Below, one piece after another: positions 45,101-55,372 of a DNA stretch of 64,000 bases. The translations under genes and the position numbers were made by a program. The first letter of the stretch is position 1, and each line of letters starts with the position of its first letter. Origin of the DNA: Symsagittifera roscoffensis (Eukaryota > Xenacoelomorpha > Acoela > Convolutidae); the NCBI RefSeq assembly GCF_963678635.1, contig NC_087071.1, positions 44,317,095 to 44,381,094 on the forward strand, given 5' to 3'. The notes beneath the pieces were generated by a model. The model was given only the letters and a program-made list of their open reading frames with translations. It was not told the origin of the DNA and did not search any database.

Positions 45101-47111
45101 GGTCGGAACAGTCCGTGCAGGTACAGCAGATCGATTTCCAAAATCGATCTGCCATTTTTTACTATTTCTAGATGATCTTGCGGACCAACCAACTTGAGTA
45201 TTACCGTATCAACCAACTTAAGTATTACCGTACCAACCAACTTGAGTACTTGAGAAATGTCTCCTTTCGAATGTTGCTGACCGTGAACTTTGTTCAAGAC
45301 CTTCTTTTCTTTTCCAAATGAGTGTGGCTAGGTCTTCAACTCGATTTAACAAATCAATCTGAAAATAAAATCCATCTTTCAGACCAATTTGTTTCATTCC
45401 TCACATAAACCCCCCATTATTGATGTTAAAAAATTATCCCTCTGTTTGTTTTACTAAAATAGTTCAATTGGAAGTTTTTTAAGAGCATGCAGATTCATTT
45501 AATGTTTTAGCACCGTCAACTTTTGAAATTATAATTGTCATGCCAATTACGTTTAAACCCATCTACCTGCTTCGAGATCCCCGTGTACCCCTAACTCCAG
45601 ACCTCCCTTGTCTACCCGTAGCTAAGGCGACGCTCAAGTAGTATTTCGTTGTAGGTGTACCAATATTTCCGTTTCTGCGAAGACCACATGTAGGATAGCG
45701 TACAGTTCCCTTGGGCTCAACTTGCCCCTGTTCTGGTCATAGACCGGCATCGAAACCGCCATGATTCCTCTTTCGACCATGAAGTCTCGCAGCCTTGTTA
45801 GTGCCAGCATCACGTGATCAGGGCTATTGTGTTCCTTTCATTGACCCTCGTTACCAGAAAGCACAAGTACTTCCCCGGAGCCTGTGAAACTGATGGGGGA
45901 AGTGCAGCCATTCCTCCCAACCCCGGTCTCTGTCTGAATAGAAACTCCACGTTCTGGTACTCTCTCTTGAAGTCGGCCTCTAGTCTTGATTTGAAGCTCA
46001 TGTCCGCCGTTACACAGATCGCGCTGGTCCTGTCTGATAGAATGAAGTCGCTGTCCGTAATCAGGATGTTCTCTGAATATTCATTTGGAATTTCAAATTT
46101 TGTTTTGAAATTCCTCCCCATGGTAGGCTCAGCCACCTCCTCATCTAGTTCCAACCCGCTCTTTTCTCTCACTTCTCTGAGTTTCTTTATCATCAAATTT
46201 TCGGTGTGGGTAAACCCTACCCCCACTCCCCGTACAAAAATATTTATCGACGTCCCCGTCGATGATGCTGGGTCTATATTGTCTGGTGGTATTTCGAGCG
46301 GCCTGTCGGTTGACGTCCAACCGAAGAGGGGATCTTTCGTTTTCACGTGTTTTTCCGCCGAGATGTCGACTTGCTCCTCATCACTCTTACGCTTGACATC
46401 GCGCATCCACTCTAGTATCCTCAAGTTTGTATTTTCCCTCCTCTCTATCTCGCTCTGCTCCAGATCCGTCTCTTGTTCCGCTGTGGAGTAGTCTTCCTGC
46501 AGGTAGTGTTCACTATCGTTGATGATTTGCCATTCATCGTCGGCGGCTAGTTTGCCCACACTCAGTAGCTCTTCGCATAATTCATCAGGCTGTATCTCAT
46601 CAATCAAAAAGTCATCCCCGTACCTATTGTACCTCATGCCTATCCGTTTGCGATTACCACTCCTGGTTCCCGCTGGTATCGGCAAGTCTGGTTCTGTCCA
46701 TTTTATCACCTCGTCCTGCTCCGGATCGTTCCAGTCTTCTTCCACAAAAGATTCCGCCTCTGAGTCCGCTTCTATCTTTTCATTATCATCCAAAATCAAG
46801 TCCTCGTTGCCATCATTTTTCTCTGTGGTGCCCTTTTCGTTCACCTCGCAAGCTGGCTCCACCAATAGGTACTCGAGTCCCTCCATATTCTGCGGTACGC
46901 ACCAGTCTTCTGGGGATGGGACATGAGGTTTCAAGTTTTCATAATGCGCTGCACGCCCCGTACTCAAGCGGTAGAACCGTCCTTGCTGGTGCAATTCCGT
47001 TATCATGAATGGTCCTCTCCATTTCTTAAGTAGTTTCTTTGTCCCTTTGGGAGGTATAACATTCTGGAAGACCCAAACGTATTGGCCCACTGCATATGGT
47101 TTCGCTTGCAG
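44401..47111. repeat. Segmental duplication, copy 2
   Basis: The partner of 41245-43890. Here the block is continuous on its right side with the rest of element 2 (integrase and onward) and on its left with the middle of the LINE RT. It therefore represents the arrangement closer to the original. Confidence 0.85.
45184..45254. repeat. 24-bp tandem repeat, second array
   Basis: About three units of the same 24-bp sequence as at 41975-42045, slightly better conserved. It belongs to the duplicated block. Confidence 0.7.
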
Positions 47112-47213
47112 TATTTTCTCATCGTAATTCTTCCGCTGTCTCATTTGTGCTTGCGCTGTGTTCTTCCTGCAGAGCTCGTTTAGTTCCTGCTGTCTCTTAA
47201 CCGCTTCTTTCAC
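45810..47213 (-). CDS. C-terminal pol extension of element 2, GPY/F-like plus macro-like segment
   Basis: A 467-residue open frame. Residues about 35-105 are the integrase C-terminal GPY/F-type module (QYVWVFQNVIPPKGTKKLLK, KWRGPFMITELHQQGRFYRL). Residues about 115-300 are acidic and low-complexity (EADSEAESFVEEDWNDPEQD). Residues about 381-467 resemble a macro (ADP-ribose-binding) domain: ITDSDFILSDRTSAICVTAD, MSFKSRLEADFKREYQNV, GKYLCFLVTRVNERNTI. That reading compares favourably with the ALC1/Poa1 type but is by eye only. Confidence 0.6.
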   Translation of the reverse strand: MKEAVKRQQELNELCRKNTAQAQMRQRKNYDEKILQAKPYAVGQYVWVFQNVIPPKGTKKLLKKWRGPFMITELHQQGRFYRLSTGRAAHYENLKPHVPSPEDWCVPQNMEGLEYLLVEPACEVNEKGTTEKNDGNEDLILDDNEKIEADSEAESFVEEDWNDPEQDEVIKWTEPDLPIPAGTRSGNRKRIGMRYNRYGDDFLIDEIQPDELCEELLSVGKLAADDEWQIINDSEHYLQEDYSTAEQETDLEQSEIERRENTNLRILEWMRDVKRKSDEEQVDISAEKHVKTKDPLFGWTSTDRPLEIPPDNIDPASSTGTSINIFVRGVGVGFTHTENLMIKKLREVREKSGLELDEEVAEPTMGRNFKTKFEIPNEYSENILITDSDFILSDRTSAICVTADMSFKSRLEADFKREYQNVEFLFRQRPGLGGMAALPPSVSQAPGKYLCFLVTRVNERNTIALIT

Positions 47214-47263
47214 ATAAGCTTGAGGCGATGTCTTCTTCCCTTCGTACTCTGGGTAAAAAAATG

Positions 47264-48868
47264 TTAGAGCATCGCTCTTTCCCTGCCCGTCAACATCATG
47301 AAGGTACTGATTCCTGTTGTTGAGTGTTGCGTACTGTTGTATGCCCCTACCACTTGCGGCAGATATTTATCCCAGTCTGTCATATATCTTGAGCAGTATA
47401 CCCTCAGCATGTTCACCAACGTTCTATTCTGTTTCTCCACTAACCCGTTGGTCTGGGGATGGTAGGTCGTTGAGTGCGCTTGAGCAATGTGTGACCTCTT
47501 CATCAATTTTTTCGTCAGGTCCCCCACGAAGGCTTTGCCATTGTCCGACTGAAATGTCTTGGGACAACCATATCGTGATATCCAATCTGTTATCAGGTGG
47601 TCACAAGTCTCCTCTGCCGAGGCTGTCTGACACGGCACCGCTTCTGCCAACTTTGTGAAATGATCTATTATGACCAGTATCTGGTTATATCCCGATTCTG
47701 TCATACAGATCTTTTGATGGTCTATCTGCACAACCTCGTTAAATTCCGAGCTTTCAACGGACTTGAGTGGGAACTTCATCTTCCTTGGGTCTTTCACTTG
47801 CAGGCATGCCAGGCATGCATTCACAAATCTCTCGCAAGCTTTCCTTAATCCTGGCCAATCAAACCTGTGAAGTATTTTTTGTTGCACCTTGTCTATCCCC
47901 TGGTGCCCCATTTGATCATGCGATCTGAATAACACTTCAGTCTGATACAACTGTGGCAGTATGATGAGGTTATGCTTGTGTAATATCTTCTCCTCATCTT
48001 TTCTCTTGCATGCTACCACCCCATCAGCTCTGTGATAGAGTAAACCTTTTCTGTCTTTGTAGAACTGGCTCAAGATCTTGTAGCTGTCTTCTTCCAGGTC
48101 CCCCTTCTCTTTGGACCCCGTCCAAATCCATTTGGAGAGGTTACTTGTCATCTTGTCATTCTTTTGGGCCCGTATTAGATCCGACAGCCTATATCTCGCC
48201 TTGACGTGTTCTTTTAGTGCCATTATCTGACCATTCATTTCTCCAGGGTTGTGGATGTCATCCTTCAGCTTTACGCATACTATCCTCCTCATGATCTTCC
48301 TGTCATCTTCTGGCACCAGATTTGTTCTGACATTTGAGTTGCACGATAGCTCCCTAAATGGTTTCCTCGACACTGCAGTTTTCGCCAGTTCTTCACCTCC
48401 TCGCACTTCCTGCTGATCCAAGTTGTAGGTTCCTGAGGAGGGATCCGTCTGTAGCTCCCTGTTGCGTTGTCTCATCTTCTCTTCCGCCAGTATCATGCAT
48501 AGACTATCTTTGTCATCGCTGCTCTTCTCCGAATCTTCATCCCACTCTTCACACTCCCCGGACAATTTTTCTTCTCCAGCATCTTCTTCCACTGTGGGCC
48601 ACTCCCCGGACTCTTGTCCTAGTCCAAGGTGTTCAGCCTCCTCCTTAAATTCCACTTTCTTCTTCCTAACTCGAGTCCGCTCAAGTGTGTCATCAGGAAC
48701 TTTATCAATCAATGACTGCACGACTTCCTTCTTGTCAGATTTTTCTTTTAAGCAGTCCTCGCCACCACCCGCTTCATTCCTTCTCAATATCGTGACTTCC
48801 GGTTCCTCCTTACCCTTTTCTTTGATCACGGGTTTATCGTCTGCCAGTTTCTCGAGTAATCTCCTCAA
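47264..48868 (-). CDS. Integrase region of element 2
   Basis: 534 open codons. The N-terminal ~200 residues are charged linker. The zinc module shows HDQMGHQGIDKVQQKILHRF and CLACLQVKDPRK. The DDE core shows FNEVVQIDHQ, LVIIDHFTKLAEAVP, TFQSDNGKAF and HPQTNGLVEKQNRTL. Catalytic Asp, Asp and Glu are all visible. Part of a broken element. Confidence 0.85.
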   Translation of the reverse strand: MRRLLEKLADDKPVIKEKGKEEPEVTILRRNEAGGGEDCLKEKSDKKEVVQSLIDKVPDDTLERTRVRKKKVEFKEEAEHLGLGQESGEWPTVEEDAGEEKLSGECEEWDEDSEKSSDDKDSLCMILAEEKMRQRNRELQTDPSSGTYNLDQQEVRGGEELAKTAVSRKPFRELSCNSNVRTNLVPEDDRKIMRRIVCVKLKDDIHNPGEMNGQIMALKEHVKARYRLSDLIRAQKNDKMTSNLSKWIWTGSKEKGDLEEDSYKILSQFYKDRKGLLYHRADGVVACKRKDEEKILHKHNLIILPQLYQTEVLFRSHDQMGHQGIDKVQQKILHRFDWPGLRKACERFVNACLACLQVKDPRKMKFPLKSVESSEFNEVVQIDHQKICMTESGYNQILVIIDHFTKLAEAVPCQTASAEETCDHLITDWISRYGCPKTFQSDNGKAFVGDLTKKLMKRSHIAQAHSTTYHPQTNGLVEKQNRTLVNMLRVYCSRYMTDWDKYLPQVVGAYNSTQHSTTGISTFMMLTGRERAML

Positions 48869-48876
48869 GGCTTCAT

Positions 48877-49917
48877 CTATCCTGCCCTTCCCGTCTCTAC
48901 TTGGTTCAGGTCATAGCCTTTCGCCTTGAGTGTCTCTCTCACAATTTTTGACTTGAGTATTATCTCCATTGGCATCCCTTGGGTTCTTCTCAAGATTGTT
49001 TTCTCTGGAGGCTCCTTTGGTAATTCGGGGTGATCTTCTATTGGTTTGGCTGACTTGTCGAGCCATCTCGTGAGTGGAAGACTATCATACGTTTCCTTAT
49101 CCATGAAGGAAAAACCATCTTTGATTTCGGGCCTATCTGCCTCTCTTTGTTCTTGCCTCTCGTAGAATTCCGTCTTCTTACTCAAGCTATCGGCATTTTG
49201 TGGTTTGTCTCTTGTCCTATGCTTAATTATCATGTTGTATCCGTCCAGGCGAACTATCCACCTTCCAATGTAGCTCTGGTCCATTGAGTACGTTTTCAGC
49301 CAGCTGAGTGCCCTGTTGTCGACTCGCAGCTTGAATGGCTCGCTGCTTAGGTATACTCTATGTTTTTTGACAAAGGTAACCATCGCGAACATCTCTGCTT
49401 TTGGCGCCCCGTACTTCATTTCCGTATCACTCAAGTTTTCACTCCCGTACGCTATTGGTCTTAAGACTGTCTTCCCGTTCCATTCCTGTTCTTGATGAAG
49501 AATACCAGAAATTGCGACTACAGACGCATCCATGTCCAGCACGTACATTCCTTTTTCCGTTGGCATCCCTAGCTCCGGTGCCTCGCACAACTCCTTCTTT
49601 AATCTCTGGAATGATTCTTCCGCCGCGTTGTTCCACGTGAACTTCTTGCCTTTCTGCCTCATTAGTTGTTGCATCGGGTATACTTTGTCCGCGTAGCCCT
49701 TGATGAACTCCCTGTAATAGTTCGCAAAACCCAGGAAGCTCATCAATTGATGTTCCGTCTTTGGCGATTTCCATGTCAGAACCGCTTTTACTGCATCTGG
49801 GTCTGGTCTGATGCCATGCCTGTCCACCATCCTTCCCAAGTATTTGATCGAGTCCTTGAGTATCTCGCACTTTGACGGTTTGCACTTTTGTCCTGACCTC
49901 TTCATGCATGCAAACAC
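48877..49917 (-). CDS. RT connection and RNase H region of element 2
   Basis: 346 open codons. KCEILKDSIKYLGRMVDRHG and FLGFANYYREFIKGYADKVY are the RT thumb of Ty3/gypsy. YVLDMDASVVAISGILHQEQ, YGAPKAEMFAMVTFVKKHRV and LRVDNRALSWL are RNase H. The end reads KHRTRDKPQNADSLSKK. Confidence 0.82.
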   Translation of the reverse strand: MFACMKRSGQKCKPSKCEILKDSIKYLGRMVDRHGIRPDPDAVKAVLTWKSPKTEHQLMSFLGFANYYREFIKGYADKVYPMQQLMRQKGKKFTWNNAAEESFQRLKKELCEAPELGMPTEKGMYVLDMDASVVAISGILHQEQEWNGKTVLRPIAYGSENLSDTEMKYGAPKAEMFAMVTFVKKHRVYLSSEPFKLRVDNRALSWLKTYSMDQSYIGRWIVRLDGYNMIIKHRTRDKPQNADSLSKKTEFYERQEQREADRPEIKDGFSFMDKETYDSLPLTRWLDKSAKPIEDHPELPKEPPEKTILRRTQGMPMEIILKSKIVRETLKAKGYDLNQVETGRAG

Positions 49918-49926
49918 CTCGTCTAG

Positions 49927-50895
49927 TCAGTTGATGTGGTCCTCCAGTGTAGGCGTTGCAATTACCACGTCATCCACGTAGCACATTACCAAGTTACCGT
50001 ATTTCTTTGTCACACATATCAATGCGTGTGCCATCAACCGTTGAAATGTAGCCGTGGAATTGCCAAGACCAAACGGCATCCGTTTCCATTGAAACAGCCC
50101 CAGCTCGCATGCGAACCCTGTTTTATCCCTGTCCTGCTTCCTCAGTGGGACCTGCCAGAAAGCCGATCCTAAATCAAGAGTCGATAAACATTTTGCATCA
50201 CCTAACTTCGAGAGGCTCTCATCAATTCTAGGTATGGGATAGGCATCCTTCACCGTGACGGAGTTCAGATACCGAAAGTCACAACAAAACCTCAATTGGT
50301 CGCCTTTCTTTTTGGCCATCACTACTCCACACGCCCACGGTGATTTGGATGGTTCTATCATATCATACTCTAGTAAGGTCTCTATTTCTCTTCTACATGC
50401 ATCCGATTTAAGCGGGGTTATGCGCCTCGCCCCCTCCCTGTGCGGTACCGCAGACTCCTCAAGCTCTATTTCATGTTCAACGAAATTACAACATCCAATG
50501 TCTGCCTTATGTTTCGAAAAAACGTCCTCGTTCCGCTCTAGTACGTCCTTGATGGCCTCGAGCTGTTCATCCGTTACCTTACCCCTCAAGTGCTCTATTT
50601 CAGGTAAAACTGGTTTATCCATTTCCATCTCCTCTAGTGTGGGTCTTTCTGGGAAAATTGAACAGCTCGAAAGTCCATCGTTTGTCTCTGACTCAAGTGG
50701 TTTTACAAGACCTGATAAACCTTTTATTTTCTTCAATCGTCTCAGGATACAAATTTTGTCCCTATGGTTGGGACAATCAATAACTTCATTCTGTTTTGGA
50801 TTTTCAGTCATTTCATATCGAGTTTTCACGGGTAAAGCGTATCCCAGTTTCCTTCCCCTCTGGATTGTGATGGGTATATCACGAGTATTCAACAA
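49927..50895 (-). CDS. Reverse transcriptase region of element 2
   Basis: 322 open codons. Motifs include SPWACGVVMAKKKGDQLRFC, CLSTLDLGSAFWQVPL (motif A), GFACELGLFQWKRMPFGLGN (motif B) and LVMCYVDDVVIA (motif C with YVDD). This is standard Ty3/gypsy reverse transcriptase. Confidence 0.85.
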   Translation of the reverse strand: MLNTRDIPITIQRGRKLGYALPVKTRYEMTENPKQNEVIDCPNHRDKICILRRLKKIKGLSGLVKPLESETNDGLSSCSIFPERPTLEEMEMDKPVLPEIEHLRGKVTDEQLEAIKDVLERNEDVFSKHKADIGCCNFVEHEIELEESAVPHREGARRITPLKSDACRREIETLLEYDMIEPSKSPWACGVVMAKKKGDQLRFCCDFRYLNSVTVKDAYPIPRIDESLSKLGDAKCLSTLDLGSAFWQVPLRKQDRDKTGFACELGLFQWKRMPFGLGNSTATFQRLMAHALICVTKKYGNLVMCYVDDVVIATPTLEDHIN

Positions 50896-50975
50896 GACAC
50901 TGACGCAGAGACCGCTCTTGGTTATCGAGAAGGATCTTCCTAAAACAGCAGCACTTTGAATATTAGGATTTGGGA

Positions 50976-51719
50976 CTATGCATGTTGCTTATTGTCACTT
51001 AGCTCAGTATAGTTTTTCATTCGCAAGCTTACAATAGCCGCTTCGTTCGCTTTCAGCCTCACCCTCCTACTCAAGAATACCGGTGCTTTATTTTCATTCG
51101 CCATTATTAAATTTACCGGTTTAATTGCGTACCTCCTATCCGGGTTGCGTATCCTGAACATAGCATTGTTTAAATCAATCGTTACGTCGAAGTTCCTGAT
51201 GAAGTCTCTGCCTAAAATTAATTGGTCAGACTCATCTAGGTTTTCTACCACGAGGAAGCTCATCCACAGGTTGCGTTCCCCCAGGTTTAGGGCTATTATT
51301 GGTGTTCTGCCTAGCACCCGCAGCGCCCCTTTGTTTGCAGCTGACAGCCGTATTCTCGAGTCTATCAAATCATCCTTGTTGAAACCCATTCGCTCCCAAG
51401 TTTCAATTGGTATAACACTCAAGATTGTTCCCGTCTTTTTGCCACTTATGTCGAGCACGTGTGCTGATACGTCTGCCTCCGTCCCGATGTGCATTGTATC
51501 CTCTTCCAACATTGCGCAGTGTCCAATCGATCTTACTTTCAATTCTTCTTTGCCCACGTAGATCTGTCCGGCTAGGTCCTCATCATATGTTATCATGGTT
51601 TTCGTGTAGATGTTTATCCCATCTATATTTAACATCACCTCATGCGGACCAGAAGCTTCTGTGTATCTATTCTCAACACGGACTGACTTGCTGCCACCTC
51701 TTGTGAGTAGCGCCCTCAA
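50976..51719 (-). CDS. Protease region of element 2
   Basis: 247 open codons between gag and RT, in the protease position. DVSAHVLDISGKKTGTILSV, IETWERMGF and SDQLILGRDFIRNFDVTIDL fit a retropepsin-like fold (the latter is the I-L-G-x-D segment). The first catalytic triplet is not in the usual D-T/S-G form as I read it. The same region is conserved at the right edge of the window in element 3. Confidence 0.65.
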   Translation of the reverse strand: MRALLTRGGSKSVRVENRYTEASGPHEVMLNIDGINIYTKTMITYDEDLAGQIYVGKEELKVRSIGHCAMLEEDTMHIGTEADVSAHVLDISGKKTGTILSVIPIETWERMGFNKDDLIDSRIRLSAANKGALRVLGRTPIIALNLGERNLWMSFLVVENLDESDQLILGRDFIRNFDVTIDLNNAMFRIRNPDRRYAIKPVNLIMANENKAPVFLSRRVRLKANEAAIVSLRMKNYTELSDNKQHA

Positions 51720-52208
51720 GGCTCTAGATGTCGTCTGTGGACTTATTGCACTTAATTACTCTGCGTACACATCAATGTGCATTATTGTCTGGTCGCTGCG
51801 TTCGCTCAAGTTCCTCGTTACTTCATGGCCGCCCACAGTGATTATCGACATTATCCTGGCTCCGATCTTTGTTATGCCGAATGGCTTTCCCGTCACCATT
51901 TTCAGAGTGTTGAGATTTCCACTCTTTGTCACTCCCATTTTGGCTTCTGGCTTTGGCACTAAACCACTCAACGTCTCGTTCAATTGCTGCCTTTCGATCT
52001 CCTGTTTCAACCGTTGCTCGATTTCCTTCGTGGCTAGGTCTTGTTTCACTTTGTTGATGGCCTCTGCAGCTGCTCTCTCATAATTTATCTCCAGGGAATT
52101 CAGGGCCTTGGCCTCCATGGCACTCCTGACTTGCGTTACAGCCTTCACCGTCTTGGTCAGTAGTTCCGCACTCGGTGCCTGCGATTTTTTTGTTTCAAAC
52201 TCAGTTTG

Positions 52209-54384
52209 TCAGTTTTTCTGGTTCTGCACCGCCGCTAACGCCAACTTATGCTTGAGGTGACTGTGGTTCTTGACTGCTTCCCAAAACAACGGACAGTCCA
52301 TCCTGAAGTGCCCCTCTTGATTGCAGAAGAAGCATCTCGCAACTATTTTGATGATCAAGCCACTATAGAACTCGTGTTCTTCCATCTGGCTCATATCTTC
52401 CTCATCCGGTGCATATCCTAGGCTCTTCATGCTTGTACGTCGTGCAATCCGCCACGTGATGATCCGCTGACCCGCAATTTGCGCATGATCCACGTTTGTC
52501 CATGTCATCTCTAGTTTTGTACCATGACGACCTTTGTGGTTGACTCCCCCCTTGCATATTCCTGTTCTCCGAGTACGAGTACTTCTTCGGCTTCATCAGC
52601 ATGTACTCCCTTGACTTTTGTCTCATCTCTTCTGGTGTCGGTGCATTATCTTTCGACAGTGTATAGTACGTTGCCAACATTGTTCTCAAGTCGTCACTTT
52701 TTACCCCATTGATGAACTTCGAGGCGATGCTAAAGTTCCTTCTGTTTGTTGACTCTTCAGGATCACTCCTTCGTCTCAAGCTCTCAAGATCATCCAGGAA
52801 CCGATCAATTGATTCATCATCCCTTTGCCTTCTCTTTTCAAATCTCATCATCGCTTGGTCGCCCTTCATGCTTGACCCGAATCGATTCAACAATATCTCG
52901 AAGATCTTGTCCGCAGTGTTGCGTTACTCCTCCTTCTTCGCAACTACACATTTTAACGCTGTGCCTTCTAGGTTGCTCAATATCGCCGTGCAGGCCTGTC
53001 TCTCGTCATTCAAGTTGTCTTGTTCCAGGTGTAGTCTCATGACTTCTACCCATGTGTCGATGCACCCATCTGAGTCATCTTTAAATTCTTTCGGCTTCTT
53101 GAAGGTTTTCCTGGATTTGCCACCTCCTCTTTCACTTGAGTCAGTGTTCCTAGTGGCGAAGGCCTCCAGTGTCCTGTTCATCGTTTCCCAGGTGCTCGCC
53201 CACATCATGGTATCCGGTACCACGTTATTGTTCGTCGTGGAATCCCCTGGACCACTCGTCGTATTTGCGGTTCCACTCTTCATAATTGTCTTGCCCCCCC
53301 CCCCCCAGTGCTGTGCTTGCTGCATCCTCGGTTAACGGTAACGGTGTTGACTCCCGTTTGTTCCGTTGTGGTTCCACGAAATCGACTCTGTTGCCTTGTG
53401 CTCGATATTTGTTACCAGATTGTCTTGTGTTATAGAGTTTCTCAAGATGGCATCTAGTTTGGACTGTATGGCACACGAACTCTCCGCCTGGTCTCTGCTC
53501 ATAGTGTCCATCCTCGTTTCCAAATTCCCTAGCTTACTGTTCACGGTGTCATATCGTTGCTTCATTTCTTGCATGTCTTTTTTGATGTTCTTCTCTCGGT
53601 CTTTGTCAGTGGCCTCTACCTTGTCTGACATCTGCTGAAGTTTTTCCTCCGTCGCCCTTGCCAGGTTAAAATAGTTGTCCAGGTACTCATTTTTGTCGTA
53701 TCTTATTTCCTTCTTTTTCACTTCTCGATCCTCCTCGCTGCACTTTGGTTTTTTGTCGATCTGATCTAACTCGCCATTAAATCGCCCAGCTCAAGAGGAG
53801 TTGTTGTTTCATGGTCAGCTGTTGCCCCATGACTAGCTGTTGCCCCATGTTTGACCTGATTGTCGTCTTGGTTGGCCTCTGTTGTTATCGTGGAAACTGT
53901 TCCAAACGTTTAGCCTTTCTCGGCTTTCGGTTCTTCCTCCACTATGTCTCTTGATTTCATTCCGACCATCATTGCGAACCTCCCTGTGAGTGACGTTCTT
54001 TTCGTTTGAGACTCGTCCTTTGTGGTTTCTGGCGTGTTGCCCGTCGTGTCCTCCACGGTGTCTATCGGCGAGAATTCTATCGACTTTTGCTTTTGTTCTT
54101 CTGCATTCGGCATCGGTGTCGACTCCGTTGTCTTCTTCTCCACCTCATCAACACTCTGATCTGGTGTCTCAAGATCAATTTCTATAGCAGGTTTTTGTTC
54201 ATCCCTCCTCAGCGCTTCCTCTCGTCTTGCATTCCTTTGCGCTTCTTGTGTTGACCATGCTCACTGAAAAGTTGTTCCTTATTACTTTTTGGTCCGATGG
54301 CATCGCTTTTCGTTGCGACGAGTTATGTTTTGTCTTTGACTCCAGAACTCTTTTTTCTGCTATCGGTACCCTACTTCGCCTCAT
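52209..54384 (-). pseudogene. gag region of element 2
   Basis: It contains a capsid-like helical part (CIDTWVEVMRLHLEQDNLND; IDRFLDDLESLRRRSDPEES) and two CCHC knuckles, CANCGSADHHVADC and CFFCNQEGHFRMDC. It corresponds point by point with the gag of element 3 (60.9-63.7 kb). Treated as a fossil gag with several breaks. Confidence 0.75.
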
Positions 54385-54587
54385 GATTTTTATTTACCAT
54401 TTTTTCTATCTACAATATTAATATTTACAAATTTCTCTTCTAAGGATAAAAATTCTAAAAATATTCCTAATTCTCTTACAGAATAAAAGAAAACACTTTC
54501 AATTCGTGATCTTAATAGAACGGATCTTTCGCGATTTAATCGTTCGGTCCGGTCCTTTTGCTCCTAATTGAGCGTTGAACTGTTTCG

Positions 54588-55372
54588 CACTGTCCCTAGA
54601 CCTTTTGGTACTGTCACACAACTTTTTTATACCGTCCCAAGACTTCTATGTACTGTCCCAAGACTCTCTCGTGCTGTCCCAAGACTTCTCTGAACTGTCC
54701 CAAGACTTTCTCAAGCTGTCCCAAGACTCTTAGGTACTGTCCGAAGACTTCTCTTAACTGTCCCAAGACTTCTCTTTTGTTGTCCCAAGACTGTACTGTC
54801 CCAAGACTGCACTGTCCCAAGACCACTGTCACCAGACTGCACTGTCGCAAGACTACCGTCCCCAGACTGTACTGTCCCAAGACTACCTAACCCAAGACTA
54901 CTGTCCCAAGACTGTACTTTCCCAAGACTGCACTGTCCCAAGACCACTGTCCCAAGACTGCACTGTCCCAAGACTACCGTCCCAAGACTACTGTCCCAAG
55001 ACTGTACTGTCCAAAGACTACACTGTCCCAAGACCACTGTCCCAAGACTGCATTGTCCCAAGACTACTGTCCCAAGACTGTACTGTCTCAAGACCACCGC
55101 CCCATGACTACTGTCCCAAGACCACTGTCCCAAGACCACTGTCCCAAGACCACTGTCCCAAGACCGCACTATCCCAAGACTGCTGTCCCAAGACTACTGT
55201 CCCAAGACTGTACTGTCCCAAGACTACTGTCCCAAGACTACTGTCCCAAGACTACTGTCCCAAGACTGCCTTGTCCCAAGACCACTGTCCCAAGACTGTA
55301 CTGTCCCAAGACCGCACTGTCCCAAGATCGCACTGTCCCAAGACCGCTGTCCCATGACTCTTCGGTACTGTC
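54588..55372. repeat. CCCAAGACTGT minisatellite in the 5' leader of element 2
   Basis: About 785 bp of tandem variants of CTGTCCCAAGAC. The first ~200 bp have longer units of roughly 22-24 bp (TGTCCCAAGACTTCTC...). The rest has 14-16-bp units (CTGTCCCAAGACTA, CTGTCCCAAGACTGCA). Both strands are open across it only because of the repeat. It lies between the LTR and gag on the element strand. Confidence 0.9.
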
